From contig NZ_JABBGF010000002.1 of NCBI RefSeq assembly GCF_012927265.1, positions 857,971-921,970 of the forward strand: a DNA stretch of 64,000 bases. Reading direction: 5' to 3'. Positions 8,333 to 16,301 of this stretch are shown one piece after another (position 1 is the stretch's first letter; every line of letters begins with the position of its first letter). Both the position numbers and the translations under genes were made by a program. Below the pieces are notes generated by a model, which searched no databases, was not told where the DNA came from, and worked only from the letters and a program-made list of their open reading frames with translations. The stretch comes from Chryseobacterium cheonjiense. GTDB lineage: Bacteria; Bacteroidota; Bacteroidia; Flavobacteriales; Weeksellaceae.

Positions 8333-8360
8333 AACGGCCTGAAATTTCAGGCCGTTTTTT
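8333..8360. terminator. bidirectional terminator between convergent pigment genes
   Basis: AACGGCCTGAAATTTCAGGCCGTT is a perfect 24-base palindrome (12-bp arms) with A residues before and a T run after it, so it can stop transcription from both sides. It lies between the stop codons of the ligase and the halogenase-like gene. Confidence 0.9.
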
Positions 8361-9603
8361 ATACTTGTTGCTTTTCTTTTTTAATGAATTCCGCGAGATT
8401 CTTGATCGCTGTATCATGTATTCGTACAAAAGTATTTTTTTTGTCCCATACATAACCTGCGAGAACTGCACAGATTTTTCTTTTCACATCGGGGTTTTCC
8501 GGTTGGTGGAAAAACAATTCCTGGAGATTTCCGGTGTACCATTCCTTTACATACGTGGTAAAAACGTCAACACCATAAAGAATATAGTCCGCAAATTCCT
8601 TTTGCCAGTCAACTTTCTCACCATTCAGCTGTCTCAATGCCAATTTTGCGGCCGTCATTCCGCCCTCTGTGGCAAAAGCCATTCCTGAAGAAAATACCGG
8701 ATCAAGAAATTCCGAAGCATTTCCTGTTAAGGCAAAACCGTCACCGTATAATTTTTTTACTGAACACGAATAATCTTTAAGATGTTTAGGCTCGAAAAGA
8801 AAGTCTACATCTCCGAAACGTTTTACATAATAATCTGAAAGAGAAATCGCTTTTCTCAAAGCTTCTGTGGTATCGCCGTTTTCAGAAAGTCGATCGATAT
8901 ATTCAGTAGGTCCCACAATTCCTACGCTCGTATTTCCGTTGGAAAAGGGAATTACCCAAAGCCAGACTTCCGTTTCGATAATATCAAAAGAAATCAAAGT
9001 TCCTTCGGTGCCTTCTTCTCTGTTAATATCTTTAACATGAGAAAAAATAGCAGAGTGGGGAGAAAGTTTTGAAGGTTTTTCTAAATCAAGAAGTCTCGGT
9101 AAAACTCTTCCGTAACCGCTGGAGTCGATGACAAATTTGGCGTGGATTTCTTTTGTTTCGCCATTTTTATTTTTTACAGTGGTCACAGAATCTGTTCCGT
9201 TGAATTCAATCCCGATAACTTCCGTTTCGAATTCCAGATCAATTCCTTTATTAATAACTTCCTGAGCCAGAACATTGTCAAAATCTGCTCTGGGAACCTG
9301 CCACGTCCAGTCCCAGCCTTCTCCGAACTTATTGCTGAAATCAAAAATGCATACTTCTTTTCCTCTCAGAAACCGGGCGCCCAGTTTTTTTTCAAAACCC
9401 ATCTTATGGAGTGCGGGAAATAAGCCTGCTTCATCAAAATGATCCATTACCCGTGGAATGAGGCTTTCTCCGACAACCAGTCTTGGGAATTTCGTCTTTT
9501 CAACAACTTTTACGTTGACGTTGTTCTTCTTTAAGTATGAAGAAGATACGCATCCGGACGGGCCGGCTCCGATTACAAGAACGTCAACAAATTCTTTGCT
9601 CAT
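8359..9603 (-). CDS. flavin-dependent halogenase/oxygenase-like protein of the flexirubin cluster
   Basis: The 414-residue FAD enzyme has the dinucleotide motif G12-A-G-P-S-G17. It also has WLWVIP (W214-P219), which fits the halogenase WxWxIP motif, and FLDPVFSSG (F299-G307), which fits the FxxPxxSxG motif. FEKKLGARF (70-78) contains a Lys (K73) at the place of the halogenase catalytic Lys by my alignment. Halogenase or phenol/polyene oxygenase action on the pigment is therefore likely; flexirubins are known in chlorinated forms. It is transcribed against the plus-arm genes, between the ligase and the ammonia-lyase. It could instead be a hydroxylase or reductase of the geranylgeranyl reductase type. 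Confidence 0.8.
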   Translation of the reverse strand: MSKEFVDVLVIGAGPSGCVSSSYLKKNNVNVKVVEKTKFPRLVVGESLIPRVMDHFDEAGLFPALHKMGFEKKLGARFLRGKEVCIFDFSNKFGEGWDWTWQVPRADFDNVLAQEVINKGIDLEFETEVIGIEFNGTDSVTTVKNKNGETKEIHAKFVIDSSGYGRVLPRLLDLEKPSKLSPHSAIFSHVKDINREEGTEGTLISFDIIETEVWLWVIPFSNGNTSVGIVGPTEYIDRLSENGDTTEALRKAISLSDYYVKRFGDVDFLFEPKHLKDYSCSVKKLYGDGFALTGNASEFLDPVFSSGMAFATEGGMTAAKLALRQLNGEKVDWQKEFADYILYGVDVFTTYVKEWYTGNLQELFFHQPENPDVKRKICAVLAGYVWDKKNTFVRIHDTAIKNLAEFIKKEKQQV

Positions 9604-9632
9604 CTTTGATTTTTTATTTTAATAATAACTTC

Positions 9633-9640
9633 TATCTTTG
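9633..9640 (+). promoter_or_regulatory. -7 promoter box of the tyrosine ammonia-lyase operon
   Basis: TATCTTTG matches TAnnTTTG exactly, 60 bases before the ATG at 9701. It faces the opposite way to the 9672-9679 box, so the 97-base gap is a divergent promoter region. Confidence 0.6.
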
Positions 9641-9671
9641 CCGCAAATTAATAACAATTAATTAATAATTA

Positions 9672-9679
9672 CAAAATTA
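9672..9679 (-). promoter_or_regulatory. possible -7 box of the halogenase-like gene
   Basis: TAATTTTG on the minus strand, 69 bases before the ATG at 9603, fits TAnnTTTG. AT-rich context makes chance matches likely. Confidence 0.35.
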
Positions 9680-9700
9680 TCATATTATTACTTTCAATAA

Positions 9701-11221
9701 ATGAAAATAAATAACTTTTTAGAACTGAGCGATTTTAAAAAAATCATCAATGAGAATAAGAAAATAGAACTGGACGAAGCACTTCTTGCCAGAGTAAATG
9801 AAAGCTTTCAGTTCTTAAAGGAATTTTCAAAAAATAAAGTAATATATGGTGTGAACACAGGCTTCGGACCGATGGCACAATTTAAGATCAGTGACGAAGA
9901 TACACACCAACTGCAGTACAACCTAATCAGAAGCCATTCTTCAGGAATCGGAAATCCGCTTCCGGCAGACGAAGCAAAAGCCTGTATGTTGGCCAGGCTT
10001 AATACATTATCTCTGGGGAAATCAGGCGTTCATGAGTCTGTAGTAAATTTACTTAAAGAATTAATAAACAGAGATATTACACCGCTTATTTTTGAGCATG
10101 GAGGTGTTGGAGCGAGTGGAGATTTGGTTCAGCTAGCGCATCTTGCTTTGGTGTTGATCGGGGAAGGTGAAGTTTTCTATAAAGGAGAACGAAAATCAAC
10201 GAAAGAGGTTTTTGAAATTGAAAACTTACAGCCGATTCAGGTAGAAATCCGTGAAGGATTAGCTTTAATGAACGGAACTTCCGTGATGTCCGGAATTGGT
10301 GTTGTTAATGCACATAAAGCGAATCAGTTAACGGATATTTCAATCAAATTATCTTGTGCGATCAACGAAATCGTTCAGGCGTACGACGATCATTTATCAG
10401 AAGTACTGAACGGAACAAAACTTCATGAAGGACAGCAGAAAATTGCAGAAAAAATGAGGACTCATTTGTCCGACAGTAAATTGATCAGAAAAAGAGCAGA
10501 TCATTTATATACTCATTTTGAAGAGCAGGAAAAAGTTTTCAAAGAAAAAGTTCAGGAATATTACTCTTTACGATGTGTTCCGCAGATTTTAGGACCTGTT
10601 TTGGATACTCTGGAATATGCTGAAAAAGTATTGGAAAACGAAATCAATTCAGCGAATGATAATCCGATCATCAATGTTGAAGATCAGCATGTTTATCACG
10701 GTGGAAATTTTCACGGAGATTACATCTCTTTGGAAATGGATAAGCTGAAAATTGTAGTAACAAAACTGACCATGCTTGCCGAAAGACAGTTGAATTATTT
10801 ACTGAATTCCAAAATTAATGAGATCTTACCTCCGTTTGTTAATTTGGGTAAATTAGGATTCAATTTCGGGATGCAGGGTGTTCAGTTTACGGCTACGTCA
10901 ACCACGGCAGAAAGCCAAATGCTGTCGAATCCGATGTATGTTCACAGTATTCCTAATAATAATGATAATCAGGATATTGTAAGCATGGGAACAAACGCTG
11001 CAGTTATCTGCAGAAAGGTTATTGAAAATGCTTTCGAGGTATTGACGATTGAGGCCATTACTATTGTTCAGGCCATTGAATATCTTGGCTTTCAGGATAA
11101 AATTTCATCAGCAACTAAAGAGCTGTATGACGAAATTAGAAAAATTATTCCCGCATTTTCGGATGATATGGTGATGTATCCTTATCTGGAAGAGGTGAAG
11201 AAATATTTGAAGACAGTGTAA
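9701..11221 (+). CDS. tyrosine ammonia-lyase (aromatic amino acid lyase)
   Basis: This enzyme deaminates L-tyrosine to 4-coumarate, the aryl starter of the pigment. The 506-residue protein carries the A138-S139-G140 triad (in GGVGASGDL) that forms the MIO cofactor, the catalytic Y49 in VIYGVNTGFG, the S-H-S-S-G at 78-82 that sets substrate choice, and FNFGMQGVQF and NNNDNQDIVS near the C-terminus. The sequence is close to the characterised Flavobacterium johnsoniae tyrosine ammonia-lyase as I remember it and unlike histidine utilisation genes. No hut genes are nearby. It heads the plus-arm genes fabG-like, KS and ACP. Confidence 0.95.
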   Translation: MKINNFLELSDFKKIINENKKIELDEALLARVNESFQFLKEFSKNKVIYGVNTGFGPMAQFKISDEDTHQLQYNLIRSHSSGIGNPLPADEAKACMLARLNTLSLGKSGVHESVVNLLKELINRDITPLIFEHGGVGASGDLVQLAHLALVLIGEGEVFYKGERKSTKEVFEIENLQPIQVEIREGLALMNGTSVMSGIGVVNAHKANQLTDISIKLSCAINEIVQAYDDHLSEVLNGTKLHEGQQKIAEKMRTHLSDSKLIRKRADHLYTHFEEQEKVFKEKVQEYYSLRCVPQILGPVLDTLEYAEKVLENEINSANDNPIINVEDQHVYHGGNFHGDYISLEMDKLKIVVTKLTMLAERQLNYLLNSKINEILPPFVNLGKLGFNFGMQGVQFTATSTTAESQMLSNPMYVHSIPNNNDNQDIVSMGTNAAVICRKVIENAFEVLTIEAITIVQAIEYLGFQDKISSATKELYDEIRKIIPAFSDDMVMYPYLEEVKKYLKTV

Positions 11222-11294
11222 TTTTTTAATGAAATTAATTGTCTTTAATAAGGAAATAAAATATACTTTAAAAACTAACACTACAAAGTAACAC

Positions 11295-12026
11295 ATGAAA
11301 TGTGCAATCGTCACAGGAGGCTCAAGAGGAATTGGAAGGGCCATCTGTATAAAACTGGCTGAGGAAAAGAATTACCATATTTTAATTAACTACACTTCGA
11401 ACGAGGCTGCAGCAAAGGAAACTCTGGCTAAAGTTGAAGAACTTGGATCTACAGGTGAGATCCTGAAATTTGACGTAGGAAACGCAGAAGAAACCCAGAA
11501 AATTTTAACGGAATGGCAGGGAAATAATTCTGATGCTACCGTTGAGGTTATCGTAAATAATGCCGGAATTACACGAGACGGACTGTTCATGTGGATGCCG
11601 AGTGAGGACTGGAACGCGGTGATTAACACCAGTTTAAATGGTTTTTTCAATGTGACGAATTTCTTTATTCAGAAACTGTTGCGTAATAAATACGGAAGAA
11701 TCATCAATATGGTGTCAGTTTCCGGAGTGAAAGGGACAGCAGGACAGACAAACTACTCTGCTGCAAAAGGAGCTTTGGTAGGAGCTACAAAAGCTCTGGC
11801 TCAGGAAGTAGCAAAACGAAATATTACGGTAAACGCAGTGGCGCCGGGATTCATTAAAACAGATATGACCCAGGAGTTTAACGAAGACGAATTAAAAGCG
11901 ATGATTCCTGCAAACCGATTCGGAGAAGCAGAAGAGGTGGCAGATTTAGTTGCGTTTTTAGCTTCTAAAAAATCATCGTACATTACAGGTGAAGTTATTA
12001 ACATCAACGGAGGAATCTACTCATAA
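11295..12026 (+). CDS. 3-oxoacyl-ACP reductase, FabG-type
   Basis: The 243-residue short-chain dehydrogenase has the NADPH site TGGSRGIG (7-14), VNNAG (87-91) and the catalytic set S141/S143, Y154 and K158 (YSAAK). It ends in the family-typical YITGEVININGG. It reduces beta-keto groups of the growing polyene chain on ACP; the pathway role follows from position between the ammonia-lyase and the ketosynthase. The gap after it holds an AATGTAACA-type repeat rather than a terminator. Confidence 0.93.
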   Translation: MKCAIVTGGSRGIGRAICIKLAEEKNYHILINYTSNEAAAKETLAKVEELGSTGEILKFDVGNAEETQKILTEWQGNNSDATVEVIVNNAGITRDGLFMWMPSEDWNAVINTSLNGFFNVTNFFIQKLLRNKYGRIINMVSVSGVKGTAGQTNYSAAKGALVGATKALAQEVAKRNITVNAVAPGFIKTDMTQEFNEDELKAMIPANRFGEAEEVADLVAFLASKKSSYITGEVININGGIYS

Positions 12027-12162
12027 TAATTTAGCAATGTAATAATTTAACAATGTGCCAATAATGGAGATTCTTTATTTCGTTCAGAATGACAGAATGT
12101 ATTATGGCTGCTAATTTGAAATTGTTACACTGTTAAATTGATAAACTGTTACATTTTTTAAC
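12027..12162. repeat. AATGTAACAATTTAACA repeat, copy 1
   Basis: Units such as AGCAATGTAATAATTTAACA open the gap and the complementary TTGTTACACTGTTAAATTG closes it, so the stretch is an imperfect inverted repeat around a less repetitive core. Three other copies lie at 13643-13727, 27960-28040 and 28299-28391. Confidence 0.75.
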
Positions 12163-13383
12163 ATGGAAAATAGGGTTGTCATTACCGGAATGGGAATTTA
12201 TTCCTGCATCGGAACTTCTTTAGAAGAGGTGAAAGAATCTTTATTTCAGGGAAGATCCGGGATTTTTTTAGTAGATGAAAGAAAGGAGTTTGGCTTCAGA
12301 TCCGGATTAACAGGAGTTGTTCCGAAGCCTGATCTTAAAAATCTTCTCAACCGCAGACAGCGTGTAAGCATGGGCGAAGAAAGCGAATATGCATATATTG
12401 CAACGCTTGATGCTCTGAAGCAGGCCAATATCGACCAGGATTTTTTAGACAATAACGAGGTCGGAATTTTATACGGAAACGACAGCGTTTCCAAGGCGGT
12501 GGTAGAATCTATTGATATTGCAAGAGAGAAAAAAGATACGACTTTAATGGGTTCAGGAGCGATTTTTAAATCCATGAATTCCACAGTAACCATGAACCTT
12601 TCGACCATTTTTAAATTGAGAGGAATCAACTTAACCATCAGCGCAGCCTGTGCAAGCGGTTCTCATTCTCTGGGATTGGCTTATATGATGATTAAAAACG
12701 GGTTCCAAGAAATGATTATTTGTGGAGGAGCGCAGGAAACCAACAAGTATTCAATGGCGAGTTTTGACGGACTGGGTGTTTTCTCAGTAAGGGAAAATGA
12801 ACCGACAAAAGCATCAAGACCTTTTGATAAAGACAGAGACGGATTAATTCCGAGTGGAGGCGCAGCAACTTTAATTGTTGAAAGTTTAGAGTCTGCCCAG
12901 AAAAGAGGAGCCAATATCATCGCGGAAATTGTCGGTTATGGTTTTTCTTCCAATGGAGGGCACATCTCCACACCTAATGTAGACGGACCCGCTTTAGCAA
13001 TGGATCGGGCTTTGAAACAATCCGGATTATCGGCAAAAGATATTCATTATATTAATGCTCATGCGACTTCCACACCAATTGGTGATGCCAATGAAGCCAA
13101 AGCCATTTACGAAATTTTTGGAAGTCAAGTACCGGTAAGCTCTACGAAATCAATGACCGGTCACGAATGCTGGATGGCAGGTGCAAGTGAAGTTATTTAT
13201 TCTATTCTGATGATGCAGAACGATTTCATAGCACCGAATATCAATCTGGAAAATCCTGATGACGAAGCAAAAAGGATAAATTTGGTTGCCGAAACAAAAA
13301 GTCAAAAAATTGACGTATTTTTGTCGAATTCTTTCGGATTTGGGGGAACCAATTCTGCATTAATCGTTAAAAAATTTAATTAA
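12163..13383 (+). CDS. beta-ketoacyl-ACP synthase, FabF-type (plus-arm KS)
   Basis: The 406-residue condensing enzyme has the nucleophile C163 in SAACASGSH, the first His in NAHATSTPIGD (about 297-307) and the second in MTGHECWMAGAS. The glycine-rich tail FGFGGTNSAL is intact, so the catalytic triad is complete. It lies four bases before an ACP gene and therefore probably works with that ACP in elongating the aryl polyene. It could also act on another chain of the pathway, since a separate KS/CLF pair exists in the minus arm. Confidence 0.92.
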   Translation: MENRVVITGMGIYSCIGTSLEEVKESLFQGRSGIFLVDERKEFGFRSGLTGVVPKPDLKNLLNRRQRVSMGEESEYAYIATLDALKQANIDQDFLDNNEVGILYGNDSVSKAVVESIDIAREKKDTTLMGSGAIFKSMNSTVTMNLSTIFKLRGINLTISAACASGSHSLGLAYMMIKNGFQEMIICGGAQETNKYSMASFDGLGVFSVRENEPTKASRPFDKDRDGLIPSGGAATLIVESLESAQKRGANIIAEIVGYGFSSNGGHISTPNVDGPALAMDRALKQSGLSAKDIHYINAHATSTPIGDANEAKAIYEIFGSQVPVSSTKSMTGHECWMAGASEVIYSILMMQNDFIAPNINLENPDDEAKRINLVAETKSQKIDVFLSNSFGFGGTNSALIVKKFN

Positions 13384-13387
13384 AAAC

Positions 13388-13642
13388 ATGGAAAGGGAAA
13401 AAATTGTTGCGATTGCCAATGACTTTTTAGTCAACGAATTTGAAGTAGACGGCGACGAAATCAGCAACGATGCCAACTTTAAAAAAACCTTAGGCCTGGA
13501 CAGCTTAGATTATATTGACCTTGTAGTAGTGATAGAATCTAATTTCGGAGTGAAATTAGGCGAAACTGATTTTAAAAACATCGTGACTTTTGACGATTTC
13601 TATTCTACTATCGAAAACAAAATCGCAGAAAAAAATAAATAA
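13388..13642 (+). CDS. acyl carrier protein (plus arm)
   Basis: The 84-residue protein has the phosphopantetheine site S39 in LGLDSLDYIDL and the four-helix ACP pattern with acidic helix II. It starts four bases after the ketosynthase stop, so the two are coupled. It carries polyene intermediates. The downstream gap is an AATGTAACA-type repeat. Confidence 0.93.
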   Translation: MEREKIVAIANDFLVNEFEVDGDEISNDANFKKTLGLDSLDYIDLVVVIESNFGVKLGETDFKNIVTFDDFYSTIENKIAEKNK

Positions 13643-13727
13643 TTATAATGTAGCAATATAACAGTTTACCAATGTATGATCGAATAATTGTTACACTGTT
13701 ACATTATTACATTCTTCAATTACGGCT
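13643..13727. repeat. AATGTAACAATTTAACA repeat, copy 2
   Basis: ATGTAGCAATATAACAGTTTACC at the left has its reverse complement echoed by TTGTTACACTGTTACATTATTACATT at the right, giving an imperfect inverted repeat directly downstream of the ACP gene. Confidence 0.75.
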
Positions 13728-14612
13728 ATGAACAAGTGGAAGGGTAAATCTAAAGGGACGATTTTGGGCTATAAAATTTTCGTCTGGTGCATTAGAAATA
13801 TCGGGGTCAGAAGTTCATATGTTGTGCTTTATTTTGTTGCTTTCTATTACTTTTTGTTCGAGAAAAACAGCAACAGGTATTACAGATATTATTTCGGGAA
13901 AAGACTCAATTACAGGTATTGGAAAACAAAAGTTTCTTTATTTAAAAGCTACTTCACTTTCGGAACGGTTCTCATTGATAAAACAGCTATTTCAGCCGGA
14001 TTACGGGACAAATATACCTACGAATTTGACGGGATTGAAAACCTCAGGAACCTTTTAGCGGAAAAAAAAGGAGGCGTCCTCATCAGCGCCCACATCGGCA
14101 ATTTTGAGATTGCAGAACACTTTTTTGCAGACATCGATTTTGACTGTCAGATCAATTTGGTGACAACAGATCAGGAAGTTACCGTTATTAAGGAATATCT
14201 TGAGAGTGTTTCCGTTAAAAAAAGCAATATCAAATTTATCTATGTCAAAGAAGATATGTCCCATATTTTCGACATCAATGAAGCATTATCCAAAAACGAG
14301 CTGATCTGTTTTACGGGTGACCGTTATTTTGAAGGCTCAAAATTCTTAGAAGGAGAATTGCTCGGAAAAACGGCGAAATTTCCTGCCGGACCTTTTCTTA
14401 TTGCTTCACGATTGGGCGTTCCCGTGGTCTATGTGTATGTGATGAAAGAAAAAAATCTTCATTATCACCTTTATGCAAGAGTTGCCGAAAACGTCAAAAA
14501 ACGCGATGCACAGGGGCTTCTCAACTCCTATACCCGAAACCTGGAATCTATGATCAGGAAATATCCTCTCCAATGGTTCAATTATTTTGATTTTTGGGAT
14601 GATATTGATTAA
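13728..14612 (+). CDS. LpxL/HtrB-like lipid acyltransferase
   Basis: The 294-residue protein belongs to the lysophospholipid/LPS acyltransferase group. It has one N-terminal membrane segment (about 27-44), the acyl-transfer motif H122-IGNF-E127 and FTGDRYFEGSKF and KFPAGPFLIASRLGVPVVYV, which correspond to later blocks of the family. Enzymes of this type occur in aryl polyene and flexirubin clusters and are thought to esterify the polyene acid to its lipid or resorcinol partner. The substrate here is inferred from context. Confidence 0.85.
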   Translation: MNKWKGKSKGTILGYKIFVWCIRNIGVRSSYVVLYFVAFYYFLFEKNSNRYYRYYFGKRLNYRYWKTKVSLFKSYFTFGTVLIDKTAISAGLRDKYTYEFDGIENLRNLLAEKKGGVLISAHIGNFEIAEHFFADIDFDCQINLVTTDQEVTVIKEYLESVSVKKSNIKFIYVKEDMSHIFDINEALSKNELICFTGDRYFEGSKFLEGELLGKTAKFPAGPFLIASRLGVPVVYVYVMKEKNLHYHLYARVAENVKKRDAQGLLNSYTRNLESMIRKYPLQWFNYFDFWDDID

Positions 14613-14625
14613 ATTTCAATATTTT

Positions 14626-14704
14626 TAGGGCAGCTTTTCCGTCTTCCGCTCCCAATCTTTTTTCGCTTTCACAAAAAAAGGATTTCCGCTCAAGCCGGGC
14701 TGCA
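14626..14704. repeat. imperfect long hairpin repeat before the CrtI-like gene
   Basis: The stretch starts GGGCAGC and ends GGGCTGC. Its core AATCTTTTTT pairs with AAAAAAAGGATT around a TCGCTTTCAC loop, and TCCGCT occurs on both sides. It is richer in C and G than its surroundings and has no reading frame. The form resembles dispersed hairpin repeats of Chryseobacterium genomes. Confidence 0.6.
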
Positions 14705-14762
14705 AATAACTCAGCAAAAACGTTGGCAAGGCTTCCAAAAAACTGATAAAAAATTAATCTCC

Positions 14763-16301
14763 TTGAAAAAAACACACGACATACTCGTAATCGGCAGTGG
14801 ATTGGGCGGTCTTGTTTCGGCACTTATTCTGGCGAAAGAAGGCCTGAAAGTCTGTGTCCTGGAGAAAAATAACCAGTATGGAGGAAATTTACAGACCTTT
14901 TCCCGGGATAAGGTTGTTTTCGATACCGGAGTTCATTATTTAGGAGGTTTGTCGGAAGGGCAGAATCTGTATCAGTTTTTTTCATATCTCGGAATAATGG
15001 ATGAGCTTCAGCTCAGAAAAATGGATGAACAGGGTTATGATAAAATCACCTTCGGGGATGATGAAAACGAGTATCCGCATGCGCAGGGCTATGAAAATTT
15101 TGTCGAGCAGCTGTCAAAATATTTTCCGGAAGAAAAGGGGAATTTACAAGATTACTGTGAAGAAATTCAGCGGGTGTGCAGTCAGTTTCCAAGATACCAT
15201 GTAGTAGGCAAAGAAAATTATAATGAAGAGGTACTTCACTTAAATACCAAAAGATTTATTGAGTCTATAACCACAAATAAAAAACTGCAGTCGGTTTTAT
15301 TAGGTTCAAATTTTTTATATGCCGGAGACTCCGAAAATATTCCGTTTTATGTTCATGCGCTTACGGTCAATTCTTATATCCAGAGCGCTTACAAATGTGT
15401 GAAAGGAGGAAGCCAGATTTCAAAACTGCTGATCCGCAGACTTCGTGAATATGGTGCCGAAGTATACAAGCACACTGAAGTTTCTGAATTTATTTTTAAT
15501 GAAAATAATGCGATAACCGGAGTGAGGACTTCAGCAGGAAAAGAATATTTTGCAGAGAAATTCATTTCCAATATAGAAATCCGCTCTGCCATTCAACTGA
15601 TTGGTGAAGCGCGGCTGAAAAAGTCATTTTTAAATAGAATCATGAGCTGGCAACCGGTTTCTTCCTGCTTCAGCGTATATCTGGTCCTTAAACCTCAAGC
15701 AATCCCGGATTTTAATTATAATATTTACCATTATTCCAACGAAGAAATGGTGTGGAATGCTTATCAATATCAAAAAGGATCCTGGCCTGAAACATATATG
15801 CTTTCTTCAACAGAATCAAAGCATAATCCCGGTTTTGCAGAAAGTCTTACCGCAATTTCCTATATGGATTTTGATGAGGTGGAAGAATGGCAAAATACAT
15901 TCAATACCGTTGCAGAAGAATCTGAAAGAGGGAAAGCGTATGAAAGATTTAAAGTGGAAAAAGCTGAAAAAATGATTGATGCTTTAGAAAAAAAAATTCC
16001 GGGTTTGAGAAAAAATATTAAAAGGTACTATACCTCATCACCATTGTCTTACCGGGATTATATCGGAAGTTATAACGGAAATATGTACGGCTACAGCAAA
16101 AGTTCGGAAAATCCTCTGAGAACAATGGTTTCCCCAAGAACAAAAATCGATAATCTTTTTCTGACCGGCCAGTCTGTGAATATGCATGGTATTTTAGGCT
16201 GTACGATCGGAGCTTTTAATACCTGTGCGGAAATTCTTGGCAAAGAATTGATGGATAATAGATTAACGCATTTTATTAACGAGAATAAAAGTGGAGAATA
16301 A
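14763..16301 (+). CDS. CrtI/phytoene desaturase-like FAD oxidoreductase
   Basis: The 512-residue flavoprotein has the N-terminal FAD motif G11-S-G-L-G-G16 with E35 (VLEKNNQYGGN) and the C-terminal FAD-binding stretch NLFLTGQSVNMHGILGCTIGA typical of phytoene desaturases and RetSat-like enzymes. In flexirubin clusters this type is thought to act on the polyene or the resorcinol ring; the reaction is unproven. The start is TTG at 14763, supported by the codons that follow (KKTHDILVIG); no ATG fits. The 3' end overlaps the next gene by 11 bases. Confidence 0.85.
   Translation: MKKTHDILVIGSGLGGLVSALILAKEGLKVCVLEKNNQYGGNLQTFSRDKVVFDTGVHYLGGLSEGQNLYQFFSYLGIMDELQLRKMDEQGYDKITFGDDENEYPHAQGYENFVEQLSKYFPEEKGNLQDYCEEIQRVCSQFPRYHVVGKENYNEEVLHLNTKRFIESITTNKKLQSVLLGSNFLYAGDSENIPFYVHALTVNSYIQSAYKCVKGGSQISKLLIRRLREYGAEVYKHTEVSEFIFNENNAITGVRTSAGKEYFAEKFISNIEIRSAIQLIGEARLKKSFLNRIMSWQPVSSCFSVYLVLKPQAIPDFNYNIYHYSNEEMVWNAYQYQKGSWPETYMLSSTESKHNPGFAESLTAISYMDFDEVEEWQNTFNTVAEESERGKAYERFKVEKAEKMIDALEKKIPGLRKNIKRYYTSSPLSYRDYIGSYNGNMYGYSKSSENPLRTMVSPRTKIDNLFLTGQSVNMHGILGCTIGAFNTCAEILGKELMDNRLTHFINENKSGE

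Noticed and set aside
9701..11221. Histidine ammonia-lyase for histidine breakdown
   Set aside because: The S-H-S-S-G substrate region and overall sequence match the flavobacterial tyrosine ammonia-lyase type, and no hut genes are near.
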